A stretch of 8,128 nt of DNA from Saprospiraceae bacterium (GCA_025455635.1 JALOMF010000171.1:1-8128), one strand, 5' to 3'; shown: positions 1-6,884, numbered from the stretch's first letter. The notes: generated from the sequence alone by a model not told the origin. A program made the numbers and translations.

Positions 1-1417
1 CAGAAGAACCGTTTAGGATTGGATTTTGCACCGAAGGTGCCGAAACAACGCCAGAGTCGAGCACGATAGCAATCTCACGGTTGCCATCAGTTGCGGCTTT
101 CTGCGTCATTACGCCCCAAGTGCGGGCACCTTGCGGCTTCATGCGCAAGGTAATGGAAAGCTCGCCAGTAGTTGGGTTCGGGCTTGCAGATGCGTCCGAA
201 ATTTCATCCCCCTCAAGAGGTGCAGTGTTTTTGCCTGCCTCACGCTTGATGGCGTACAGCTCGTACATGTTCTCCATTTCGACGCCATTCTCGTCCTTTG
301 CGGGCTTGCGGGACCACAAGAAGGTCACATCGGCAGGAAAAAGTTCACGAATGCCAGGCTTGTTCAACATGGCAATCACATCATCTTGCTTGTTTTTTTC
401 GGCCATACCCATCACGGCATAACCCCTCGTCCCATTGTTCATGGTGAAAATATCAAACAACGGGCCACTGCCGCTGGCAAGGTCAACCCCGGCGGTATCG
501 GTTTTGCTGTCTGCCACCTCAGTGGTATCCATTATCTTGTTGCCAAGGGAGTCAACTTTGGAGCTGTCTATGGTGATAGTTGACGAAATTGTTTCACCTG
601 AGGCAAGCTTTTTGAGCTTTTCGTTGGCTACGCCAAAAGCAGTTCCGACTGACCCATCAGTGATGCGGTACACGTTCCAGAACTCCAATTTTGCGGCGCT
701 CTGCAAGAAATTGCGGGCACGCTGGGGGTTTTCAATGCCTGGAAGCTCAACGAGGATGATGTCACGGCCTTTGTCCAAAGAAACAGTTGGGCCGACAACG
801 CCAAGTTTGTCAATACGTTTTTTCAACATCTCGTAAGTGCGGCCAACCGTAAGGTCAGCCTCCCTACGAAGCAGTGTGACCACTTGTGCGTCAGAGCTGT
901 TGGCATTGATTTCATCCTTCACAGACTCGTTGCGCTTGAAGATGCTGTTGAGCGGCTTGCCGCCAGCAGTTTCTTTCCATGCTTGCGCAAAAAGGGATAT
1001 ATAATCCGCCTGTGTGTTTTTTTGAAGCTCATTGGCTTTTGCCAAAGCATCCTCCAGCACCTTATCGGTGCTGCCACCTGCCATGGCCCGGATGAAGTCC
1101 CGGAGGTCAACCTGCAAAAGCACGCTCATGCCGCCCTTGAGGTCAAGGCCAAAACCCAGCTGCGAGCCTTTCAGCTCTGGGTAGGTGTATTTTTTTAGAA
1201 ATGGGATGGAGAAAACAGTCTCGCTGGAGATAGAATCCAAATAACTAGCCCTGCTCAACCTAAAACATGCAGTGCCCTCCCCTTCTGGGCATTTGGATGC
1301 GGCAAAGTTATCGGCTTTGCGCTCCACGCTCCAGGTTGGGAACATGAACGACAACTGAATGACGGAGACCACGGCAAAAGCCACGAGAAAGAACTTGATA
1401 AAACCTTTTCCTTGCAT
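1..1417 (-). CDS. secD: Protein translocase subunit SecD (probably fused SecDF), C-terminal part beyond window
   Basis: SecD is an inner-membrane accessory subunit of the Sec translocase; with SecF it uses the proton gradient to help pull exported proteins out of SecYEG. The minus frame is open from the ATG at 1417 to the left edge, giving 472 codons without a stop. Residues 6-26 form a hydrophobic first membrane segment. The SecD hallmark GLDLKGGMSVLLQV lies at about 90-103. The periplasmic part carries RTYEMLKKRIDKFGV at about 193-207, ELPGIENPQRA at about 224-234, and near the edge EIAIVLDSGVVSAPSVQNPI, the usual SecD stretch before the second membrane segment. A Ser/Thr/Asp-rich insertion lies at about 272-318. 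The five C-terminal membrane helices and any SecF half are out of view. Bacteroidota usually fuse SecD and SecF, so SecDF is the likely full product (inference). The start is chosen because it gives a short N-terminus directly before the membrane segment. The gene diverges from lysM. Confidence 0.95.
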   Translation of the reverse strand, partial: MQGKGFIKFFLVAFAVVSVIQLSFMFPTWSVERKADNFAASKCPEGEGTACFRLSRASYLDSISSETVFSIPFLKKYTYPELKGSQLGFGLDLKGGMSVLLQVDLRDFIRAMAGGSTDKVLEDALAKANELQKNTQADYISLFAQAWKETAGGKPLNSIFKRNESVKDEINANSSDAQVVTLLRREADLTVGRTYEMLKKRIDKLGVVGPTVSLDKGRDIILVELPGIENPQRARNFLQSAAKLEFWNVYRITDGSVGTAFGVANEKLKKLASGETISSTITIDSSKVDSLGNKIMDTTEVADSKTDTAGVDLASGSGPLFDIFTMNNGTRGYAVMGMAEKNKQDDVIAMLNKPGIRELFPADVTFLWSRKPAKDENGVEMENMYELYAIKREAGKNTAPLEGDEISDASASPNPTTGELSITLRMKPQGARTWGVMTQKAATDGNREIAIVLDSGVVSAPSVQNPILNGSS

Positions 1418-1466
1418 GACAAGCAAATTTTTTAGCTGTGAATATTGGGGAACTGCCGTTCAGCCA

Positions 1467-1498
1467 ACCAGAATCCACTACAATTAGGGGCTTCTGGT
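1467..1498 (-). other. Hairpin in the presumed secD leader
   Basis: ACCAGAA (1467-1473) and TTCTGGT (1492-1498) are perfect 7-bp inverted arms around an 18-nt loop. A further CC/GG pairing is possible inside after one mismatch. It lies 50-80 nt upstream of the secD start, inside the leader that would be made from the promoter at 1649-1656. No T-run follows on either strand, so it does not look like a terminator. Its role is unknown. Confidence 0.3.
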
Positions 1499-1648
1499 GC
1501 AAGCTCGACCTGTTACTTGGCCCAAATCCACATTTTTCGAGTGGTAAAACGCTCTGAGAAATGTTGATATATAATTAATAAAGGCTTGTAAATCAATAAC
1601 TTAGAACAACAAATTATCAATTTTTAAACCCCTTCCGAAAAAACTGCG

Positions 1649-1656
1649 CAAATATA
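1649..1656 (-). promoter_or_regulatory. Candidate secD promoter -7 box
   Basis: On the minus strand these bases read TATATTTG, a full match to the Bacteroidota -7 consensus TAnnTTTG. Transcription would start near 1643 and give a 5' leader of about 225 nt before the secD ATG. No TTG is found at the ideal -33 spacing; the nearest, at 1668-1670, is only 11 nt away. The call therefore rests on the -7 box alone. Confidence 0.35.
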
Positions 1657-1726
1657 CGCCTTTTACTCAATTTGCTTGCTTTTGTTTCAGCCGCATTGCC
1701 GAACTGTTCCTTAGGAGACTAGCAAC

Positions 1727-1771
1727 GTGCCGCATACATGGCACAAGGCAATCTTGATGCCTGATTTTTTT
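1727..1771 (+). terminator. Orphan tandem hairpins with T-run, terminator-like
   Basis: Two small hairpins sit side by side: GTGCC (1727-1731) with GGCAC (1740-1744), then AGGCA (1746-1750) with TGCCT (1758-1762). Seven Ts follow at 1765-1771. This is the layout of an intrinsic terminator or of the 3' end of a small RNA. No plus-strand gene lies upstream for it to terminate, because secD points the other way. The stems are only 5 bp each, so the call is tentative. The GGCA and TGCC segments could also pair in the alternative combination. Confidence 0.35.
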
Positions 1772-1853
1772 CGCTCATGTATTTCTTAGGGTTGCAAAAG
1801 TGACCCCGCCCCCAGTGCCCTGTCTAGATGCAGTCGCAGAATTAGTTTTTTTT

Positions 1854-1882
1854 TTCGTGCGACCCGAAATTCAATACCTTTG
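1854..1882 (+). promoter_or_regulatory. Bacteroidota-type promoter for lysM
   Basis: TACCTTTG at 1875-1882 matches the -7 consensus TAnnTTTG exactly. About 17 nt upstream, at the end of a ten-T run, TTCG (1854-1857) stands where the -33 TTTG box is expected. Transcription would begin near 1889, giving a leader of about 80 nt before the lysM ATG at 1970. The core ACCTTTGCC recurs before two other plus-strand genes in this window. Confidence 0.55.
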
Positions 1883-1969
1883 CCCTGTTTACTTAACAAA
1901 ATACCGTCACTCAACGGCTGCCCGCTTGGGTAGGTAGAGAGTGTCAATTTTAACAAACCTAATTGAATC

Positions 1970-2482
1970 ATGGGACTTTTCTCTTTCTTGAAAAATGCAG
2001 GTACGGCACTCTTGGGAGGTGGCAAAAAAGCCACAACACCCGCTGCGCCTGCTGCTCCTAGCGCACTTGAACAGCTCGAAGATGCTCAATTGGCCATGCG
2101 CCTCACCAACCACGTTATTGCACTCGGCCTCAAAGTTGAGAACCTCAACATTGTAGTGGACGACGACAAGGCTACCATCACTGGCACCGCAGCCAGCCAA
2201 TCTGAAAAAGAAAAAGTGATACTCGCAGTGGGCAACGTGGCTGGCATAGCTACTGTGGACGACTGGATGACCGTGGCAGCTCCTGCCGAAGCTACAGTTG
2301 CGCCAGAGCCGGAAGCCATCTTTTATACGGTAGAAAAAGGCGACACCCTGTCAAAAATCGCCAAAGAACACTACGGCAACGCCATGAAATACCCCGTCAT
2401 CTTTGAGGCAAACAAGCCAATGCTGAAGGACGTGGACAAAATTTATCCGGGCCAGGTGCTGCGTATTCCACCGATTGCCTAG
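1970..2482 (+). CDS. lysM: BON and LysM domain protein, Kbp/YgaU-like
   Basis: This 170-residue protein resembles E. coli Kbp (YgaU, 149 aa), a cytoplasmic potassium-binding protein made of a BON and a LysM domain. It starts MGLFSFLKNAG, close to MGLFNFVKDAG in Kbp, and has no signal peptide, which supports a cytoplasmic location despite the LysM domain. An Ala/Pro/Lys-rich linker covers about 19-31. The BON domain lies at about 38-101, with DDKATITGTA at 65-74 and VGNVAGIATVDD at 87-98. A second Ala/Pro/Glu linker covers 102-116. The LysM domain runs from FYTVEKGDTLSKIAKEHYG (118-136) to IFEANKPMLK and DKIYPGQVLRIP near the C-terminus, very close to Kbp. The gene stands alone behind its own promoter and ends exactly where a palindromic repeat begins. 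The family match is clear; potassium binding is inferred from the homologue. Confidence 0.92.
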   Translation: MGLFSFLKNAGTALLGGGKKATTPAAPAAPSALEQLEDAQLAMRLTNHVIALGLKVENLNIVVDDDKATITGTAASQSEKEKVILAVGNVAGIATVDDWMTVAAPAEATVAPEPEAIFYTVEKGDTLSKIAKEHYGNAMKYPVIFEANKPMLKDVDKIYPGQVLRIPPIA

Positions 2483-2605
2483 TTGGCAGTTCGACAGTTG
2501 GCAGTCGGCAGTCAGATAGCAGTTGTTTAGTCAGTACCATTGTGAATGGGAACGACAATCAATCTGCTGACTATAGACTTGTTGCCAATTGCCAATTGTC
2601 GAACT
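2481..2605. repeat. Heptamer-built palindromic element A
   Basis: The left arm begins inside the lysM stop codon and consists of AGTTGGC, AGTTCGAC, AGTTGGC, AGTCGGC and AGTCAGAT in tandem (2481-2517). The right arm reads GCCAATT, GCCAATT, GTCGAACT (2584-2605). AGTTCGAC (2488-2495) pairs perfectly with GTCGAACT (2598-2605), and the next units pair with few mismatches. Inner segments also pair: AGTC with GACT, ATAG with CTAT, CAG with CTG. A perfect CCATT-GTG-AATGG hairpin forms the apex (2537-2549). The element fills the whole gap between two convergent genes and ends 9 bp before the dehydrogenase stop codon. No T-run follows either arm, so it is not a standard intrinsic terminator. Confidence 0.7.
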
Positions 2606-2613
2606 AAAACCTC

Positions 2614-3573
2614 CTACCTGCCCACTTCGTTCCTCGGCTCACCAGCCAGAAAAGCCCGCACATTTTCCACCGTTTCCGCTATCAAACGCTGCCTCGCTTC
2701 TCTTGCCGCCCATGCATTATGTGGCGTGATAAGGCAATTTTTTACGCAAAGTAGAGGGTTACCGTTCTTTGGCGGTTCCTCCGAAAGCACGTCCAAGCCT
2801 GCCGCAGCAATGATGCCTCCTTCCAGCGCCTTCCCCAAATCTGCTTCCACCACCAAGCCGCCACGCCCGGTATTGATAAATATAGCCGATGACCGCATTT
2901 TGGCAAAAGCCGATGCGTTCATAATCCCTTGGTTATCAGCATTTAAAGGGGCGTGCAGGCTCAACACGTCGCTTTGCGCCAGCAGGGTTTCAAAATCAAC
3001 GAACGCCACGCCTGCCCGCCTGTCCCGCTCAGGGTGCTTGTGGTGGGCGATAACGTTCATGCCAAAAGCCAGTGCGAGGTCAGCCACCCGCTGCCCTATC
3101 TGGCCGAAGCCGTAGATGCCCATCGTCTTGCCTGCCAGTTCCCAAATCGGGGTGAGGGAATAGCTCCAGTCGTGGGCAGCGGCCCAGCCCCCGGCGGCTG
3201 TGTGCTGGCTGTGCTCCGCAATGCGGTTGGCCACGGCGAGCACCATCGCAAAAACGTGCTGCGCCACCGAATTGGCAGCGTAGCCCCGCACATTGCACAC
3301 GGTTACGCCTTGGCGTTGGGCAGCGGCCACATCCACCACGTTGTAGCCGGTGGCCAGCACACTGACTAGGCGCAGCTGTGGCAATTTCGCCAATGTTTCT
3401 TCCTTTAAAACGGTCTTGTTGGTCAGCAGAACTTGCGCCCCGGCGGCCCGTTCCAGCACCAAGTCGGGAGGGGTTCGGTCATAAACCGTGAGCTTGCCGA
3501 GTGCGGCTAGGGCGTCCCATGTGAGGTCGCCGGGGTTGGCCGTGTGGCCGTCGAGCACTACGATGTTTTTCAT
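2614..3573 (-). CDS. D-2-hydroxyacid dehydrogenase (glycerate dehydrogenase type)
   Basis: The enzyme interconverts a 2-keto acid and a D-2-hydroxy acid with NAD(P)H in the cytoplasm; the closest pattern is glycerate dehydrogenase/hydroxypyruvate reductase. The 319 residues fit the family length of about 315-330. The Rossmann motif GFGQIG is at 155-160. The catalytic triad is visible: Arg237 in NTGRGGLV, Glu266 in LDVLSEEPP, and His285 in ITPHNAW. The substrate-domain segment NVRGYAANSVAQH is at 94-106. After the second Rossmann strand, where NAD-specific members often have an Asp, the sequence is IAHHKHPERDRR, so NADP use is possible. The start at 3573 gives MKNIVVLDGH, the normal family N-terminus. 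A longer open frame up to 3735 adds 54 basic residues that overlap the divergent acyltransferase, and is rejected. Substrate cannot be fixed from sequence. The gene converges on lysM and diverges from the acyltransferase. Confidence 0.9.
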   Translation of the reverse strand: MKNIVVLDGHTANPGDLTWDALAALGKLTVYDRTPPDLVLERAAGAQVLLTNKTVLKEETLAKLPQLRLVSVLATGYNVVDVAAAQRQGVTVCNVRGYAANSVAQHVFAMVLAVANRIAEHSQHTAAGGWAAAHDWSYSLTPIWELAGKTMGIYGFGQIGQRVADLALAFGMNVIAHHKHPERDRRAGVAFVDFETLLAQSDVLSLHAPLNADNQGIMNASAFAKMRSSAIFINTGRGGLVVEADLGKALEGGIIAAAGLDVLSEEPPKNGNPLLCVKNCLITPHNAWAAREARQRLIAETVENVRAFLAGEPRNEVGR

Positions 3574-3582
3574 AAAAATTGC

Positions 3583-3610
3583 TTGAACCTGCTTGATTTT
3601 AAGACCTTTG
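3583..3610 (+). promoter_or_regulatory. Candidate promoter for the acyltransferase
   Basis: GACCTTTG at 3603-3610 differs from TAnnTTTG only in its first base. A TTG at 3583-3585 lies 17 nt upstream, the expected spacing for a -33 element. The start of transcription would fall near 3617, about 13 nt before the ATG at 3630. On the opposite strand TAATATTG (3622-3615), one base from the same consensus, could serve the divergent dehydrogenase, so the two promoters would abut or overlap in this 56-bp gap. Confidence 0.45.
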
Positions 3611-3629
3611 CCGCCAATATTAAGCGACA

Positions 3630-4364
3630 ATGAACATTCTACGAAAACTTTGGGCAATCTACGGCATCCTCGTTTTTTTCCTGCTCTGGCTGGTGCTTTT
3701 TCCTTTTTACTACCTCGCCTTCCTCGTTTTTCCAAGGAAGTGGGTGCGGCATATCATCTGGTTCAGCCACCAGGTTTACACCCGGCTTTACTTTGGCCTT
3801 ACGCTGGTTCGTTTCCAGGTTGAGGGGCTTGAAAACATTGACCTTAAGCAGCCGTACATCATCGTGAGCAACCACCAGACCGCCCTCGATTTCATGATGA
3901 ATGCCCGTGCCTATCCCGGTGTTTACAAGTTTTTGGCAAAAAAAGAATTGATAAAAGTGCCCGTTTTCGGCTTCATTGTCAAAAAACTATGTGTACTGGT
4001 GGACCGCACCAGCGGCGCTTCCCGCTCCAGCAGCATGAAGTACCTGCACCGGACGCTGGAAGAGGACGGCTATTCCGTGTTCATTTACCCGGAGGGTACC
4101 CGCAACACCACTGCCGACCCGCTGCTGCCGTTCCACAAGGGGGCCTTCCGCATTGCCATTGAATCGGGGAAGCCCATCGCCGTTCAGACCATCATCGGGG
4201 TGGAAAAAATCTCGAACCCTAAGCAGAAGGGCCTCGACCTTTGGCCGGGCACGGTGCGCATCGTGTGGAGCAAGCCCATCGAAACGGCGGGGCTGACGAT
4301 GGCGGATGTGGACATCCTTTCGGAGCAGGTCAAGGCTGTTATTTTAAAGAATTTGGGCAAATAA
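3630..4364 (+). CDS. plsC: 1-acyl-sn-glycerol-3-phosphate acyltransferase (PlsC family)
   Basis: The family transfers a fatty acyl group to lysophosphatidic acid to make phosphatidic acid, the second acylation step of membrane phospholipid synthesis, at the inner membrane. The 244 residues match the usual PlsC length. A strongly hydrophobic N-terminal segment (about 11-34) should anchor or span the membrane. The acyltransferase motifs appear in order: NHQTALD with the HX4D pair His82 and Asp87; VPVFGFIVKKL then VLVDRT at 122-127; YPEGTRN at 153-159, with EGTR binding the phosphate; and KPIAVQTIIGV at 181-191 as the fourth block. The ATG at 3630 is preferred because it precedes the hydrophobic segment and follows a promoter-like box at the right distance. 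A 48-bp gap separates it from the glycoside hydrolase gene on the same strand. The family is certain; activity on lysophosphatidic acid rather than another lyso-lipid is inferred. Confidence 0.9.
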   Translation: MNILRKLWAIYGILVFFLLWLVLFPFYYLAFLVFPRKWVRHIIWFSHQVYTRLYFGLTLVRFQVEGLENIDLKQPYIIVSNHQTALDFMMNARAYPGVYKFLAKKELIKVPVFGFIVKKLCVLVDRTSGASRSSSMKYLHRTLEEDGYSVFIYPEGTRNTTADPLLPFHKGAFRIAIESGKPIAVQTIIGVEKISNPKQKGLDLWPGTVRIVWSKPIETAGLTMADVDILSEQVKAVILKNLGK

Positions 4365-4412
4365 ACACACAAAATTCCTTTCCTTGCAGCTTTGTTTACT
4401 CCATGCTGTTTT

Positions 4413-6803
4413 ATGAAAAAACTATTGCCTTTCCTCCTCGCTTTGGCCATGCTGCCCGTGGCCAACGGCCAAATTGAGCCCCAAATCGCCCCGTACCTAC
4501 TCGACAATTTCTGGAAGGCCCGCTGGATAGTTTGCCCCGGCGAGTCACCCAAGCAGTACGGCGTCTATCATTTTCGGAAAACCTTTGACCTGCCGCTAAG
4601 TCCTCGCAGCTTCATCGTCCACGTCAGTGCCGACAACCGCTACCGCCTCTTCGTGAACGGCCAGCCCGTGAGCAGCGGCCCCGCCCGCAGCGACCTTGGG
4701 CATTGGAACTTCGAGACGGTGGACATTGCGGCGCAACTAAAACCCGGCAAGAACACCCTCGCCGCCATCGTCTGGAATGCTGCCGAACATGCCCCATTCG
4801 CCCAAATCAGCTACCAGACGGGCTTCATCCTGCAAGGCAATACCGAAGAAGAAGGTTATTATGTGAACACCAACAACAAATGGAAAGTCATCAAAAATGA
4901 GGCGTACAAGCCGCTGCCCGTTGACCGGGCAAAGCTCCAAGCCTACCTCGTGACCGGTGACGGCGACGACGTGGATGCCAGCCACTACCCCTGGGGTTGG
5001 GAGCAGACGGGTTTTGATGATTCAAGCTGGAAAAACGCCGAGCAGCTCTGGTTCGCCGGGAAGCCAAGGGGCCTGGGGTCGGATGGCAACTGGATGCTCG
5101 TGCCTCGCTCGATTCCCCTTTTTACCGAAGGGAAAATAGCCGTGGGAAAGGTAGTGGAAGCCGTTTTTACCCAAAAAGGCATCAAAGGAGCAACGCTGGA
5201 CAAGCTGCCTTGGGCCATCCCCGCCCGCACCAAGGCCCGCATCCTGATTGACCAAGGCATCCTCGTCAACGCCTTCCCCGTGCTGAGCACCTCGGACGGC
5301 AAGGGCGCCAAAATCACCCTCACCTACGCCGAAGCGCTCTTCGACGAAAAGCGCCAAAAAGGCAACCGCAACGAGTGGCAGGGCAAGGAAATCATGGGCA
5401 TACAAGACCGTTTCACAACGGATGGCGGCAAGGAGCGCAGCTTCCGGCCACTGTGGTTCCGCACCTGGCGCTGGCTCCAGCTCGACATCGAAACGGGCGA
5501 TGAAGCCTTGACTATCAACGACTTGCACGGCATGAGCTATGGCTACCCGCTCGTTGCGCAAGCAAGCTATAAAAGCAGCGACCCCAGCCACGCCAAGATT
5601 TGGGAAGTGGGCTGGCGCACCGCCCAGCGCTGCGCCGGGGAGACCTACTTCGACTGCCCCTACTACGAGCAACTCAGCTACGTCGGCGATACCCGCATAC
5701 AGGCGCTCATCACGCTCTACGTCAGCGGCGACGACCGGCTGGTGCGCAAGAGCATTGAGGACTTCGACAACAGCCGCATCCCCGATGGGCTGACGCAGAG
5801 CCGCTACCCCTGCAACGACATGCAAATCATACCGCCCTACTCCATGTTCTGGGTGTCAATGGTTTACGATTACTGGATGCTGCGGCCCGACACGGCTTTT
5901 GTGAAAAAATTCTTGCCCGGCATACGGGGCGTACTGGACTGGCACGAGGCCCGCATCGCCAAAAATGGCATGTTGGGCGGCTTGGAATGGTGGAACTTCG
6001 TGGACTGGGCCTGGCCCTGGAGCGAGGAGGAGCGCATCGGGGGCGTGCCGCCGGGCGTGGCCCGTGGTGGGTCGAGCATCCTCAGCTTGCAGTATGCCTA
6101 CACGCTCAGGCAAGCGGCGGCGCTGTTTTCTTTTTTTGGGGAATACGAGGAGGCTGCCCATGCCACCTTCCTCGCCAAATCGCTGGTAGAGGCTACCTAC
6201 CGCCAGTGTTGGGACGCTGGCCGGGGCATGTTGGCGGACAACCCGACAAAGGCCAGTTTCAGCCAACATGCCAACGTCATGGCCGTGCTGACGGATGCAT
6301 TGCCGAAGGCTGAACAGGCTGGTCTGCTAGAAAAAATCATGGCGGACAAAACCATCACGCAGACCACGCTTTATTACCGCTTCTACCTGCGCGAAGCCCT
6401 GAAAAAGCACGGCATGGGCAAGGAGTTCGACGCCCAGCTCAACGACTGGCGCACCATGCTGGACATGGGCCTCACCACCTTCGCCGAGGAGCCAGAGCCT
6501 ACCCGTAGCGACTGTCACGCTTGGAGCGCTGCGCCGAACTACCAGTTTTTGAGCACAGTGCTGGGCATAAATCCGGGGTCGCCGGGCTTCGGCACGGTGC
6601 GCATCGAGCCAGTTTTTAGGGGCTTGCAGTTTGCGGAGGGCAAAATGCCGCACCCGCTGGGCGAGATTTCCGTTCGGCTGGAGTGGCTGCCGGCGGGCAT
6701 CAAGGCGACGGTCAAGCTACCAGCTGGGCTTGATGGTGAAATGATTTTGCTCAACGAACGGAAAACCTTGGAAGGAGGAAAGGTTGCGGTCATGTATTTT
6801 TAA
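4413..6803 (+). CDS. Secreted glycoside hydrolase, GH78 alpha-L-rhamnosidase type
   Basis: GH78 enzymes release terminal alpha-L-rhamnose from plant glycosides and polysaccharides by an inverting mechanism. This product has 796 residues and starts with a signal peptide (MKKLLPFLLALAMLPVANG, cleavage probably near residue 19), so it is exported. There is no lipobox Cys. A galactose-binding-like beta-sandwich with ADNRYRLFVNGQPV (73-86) covers about 34-235. A second beta domain with FRPLWFRTWRWLQLDIE (344-360) covers about 270-375. The six-hairpin catalytic domain runs from about 380 to 715, and a C-terminal beta domain follows. DCPYYEQLSYVGD at 414-426 has the spacing of the GH78 DCPxREx6D motif: Asp414, Glu419 and Asp426 match the acidic residues known from the Bacillus enzyme RhaB. 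TTFAEEPEP (688-696) offers Glu692 or Glu693 as general base, with HAW at 702-704. ATG 4413 is preferred over an upstream TTG at 4392 because it begins the signal peptide. Specificity for rhamnose is inferred. Confidence 0.88.
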   Translation: MKKLLPFLLALAMLPVANGQIEPQIAPYLLDNFWKARWIVCPGESPKQYGVYHFRKTFDLPLSPRSFIVHVSADNRYRLFVNGQPVSSGPARSDLGHWNFETVDIAAQLKPGKNTLAAIVWNAAEHAPFAQISYQTGFILQGNTEEEGYYVNTNNKWKVIKNEAYKPLPVDRAKLQAYLVTGDGDDVDASHYPWGWEQTGFDDSSWKNAEQLWFAGKPRGLGSDGNWMLVPRSIPLFTEGKIAVGKVVEAVFTQKGIKGATLDKLPWAIPARTKARILIDQGILVNAFPVLSTSDGKGAKITLTYAEALFDEKRQKGNRNEWQGKEIMGIQDRFTTDGGKERSFRPLWFRTWRWLQLDIETGDEALTINDLHGMSYGYPLVAQASYKSSDPSHAKIWEVGWRTAQRCAGETYFDCPYYEQLSYVGDTRIQALITLYVSGDDRLVRKSIEDFDNSRIPDGLTQSRYPCNDMQIIPPYSMFWVSMVYDYWMLRPDTAFVKKFLPGIRGVLDWHEARIAKNGMLGGLEWWNFVDWAWPWSEEERIGGVPPGVARGGSSILSLQYAYTLRQAAALFSFFGEYEEAAHATFLAKSLVEATYRQCWDAGRGMLADNPTKASFSQHANVMAVLTDALPKAEQAGLLEKIMADKTITQTTLYYRFYLREALKKHGMGKEFDAQLNDWRTMLDMGLTTFAEEPEPTRSDCHAWSAAPNYQFLSTVLGINPGSPGFGTVRIEPVFRGLQFAEGKMPHPLGEISVRLEWLPAGIKATVKLPAGLDGEMILLNERKTLEGGKVAVMYF

Positions 6804-6817
6804 CAAAATGAAGCAGC

Positions 6818-6844
6818 TTGTTTCGATATTATAGTTGACCTTTG
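6818..6844 (+). promoter_or_regulatory. Candidate promoter for the DoxX-family gene
   Basis: GACCTTTG at 6837-6844 is one base from the Bacteroidota -7 consensus, and a TTG at 6818-6820 lies 16 nt upstream. Transcription would begin near 6851, leaving a leader of about 34 nt before the TTG start codon. The ten bases GACCTTTGCC are identical to those before the acyltransferase gene. Confidence 0.45.
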
Positions 6845-6884
6845 CCCTCCCATTTGAATTTTTTGAAACAACAAATAATAACAA

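Larger units (their letters stand above)
1418..1969. other. Non-coding divergent region between secD and lysM
   Basis: This 552-bp AT-rich stretch has no credible gene on either strand; the short open frames in it have no recognisable product. It holds the candidate secD promoter with a hairpin in the leader, two adjacent hairpins followed by a T-run (1727-1771), a ten-T run (1846-1855), and the lysM promoter box. I see no tRNA or recognisable riboswitch. Confidence 0.7.

Noticed and set aside
26..836. Overlapping plus-strand open frames of 113-185 codons at the left edge
   Set aside because: They are antisense to secD, whose motifs are clear on the minus strand.
1846..1855. Ten-T run as an intrinsic terminator
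   Set aside because: No GC-rich stem precedes it, and it lies at the -33 position of the lysM promoter.
2546..3115. A 189-codon plus-strand open frame between lysM and the acyltransferase
   Set aside because: It is antisense to the catalytic half of the dehydrogenase and has no family features.
3574..3735. A 54-residue N-terminal extension of the D-2-hydroxyacid dehydrogenase frame
   Set aside because: The extension is basic and low in complexity, overlaps the divergent acyltransferase gene and its promoter, and family members start at MKNIVVLDGH.
4392..4412. TTG start seven codons upstream for the GH78-type gene
   Set aside because: The ATG at 4413 starts a textbook signal peptide; the upstream codons would put MFTPCCF before it.
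5022..5825. A 267-codon open frame on the minus strand inside the GH78-type gene
   Set aside because: It is antisense to a well-conserved catalytic domain, has no recognisable motif, and reflects GC-rich codon use.
6802..6824. AACAA/TTGTT inverted repeat after the GH78-type gene as terminator
   Set aside because: The stem is five A/T-rich pairs with an 11-nt loop and no T-run, and it overlaps the next promoter's -33 region.
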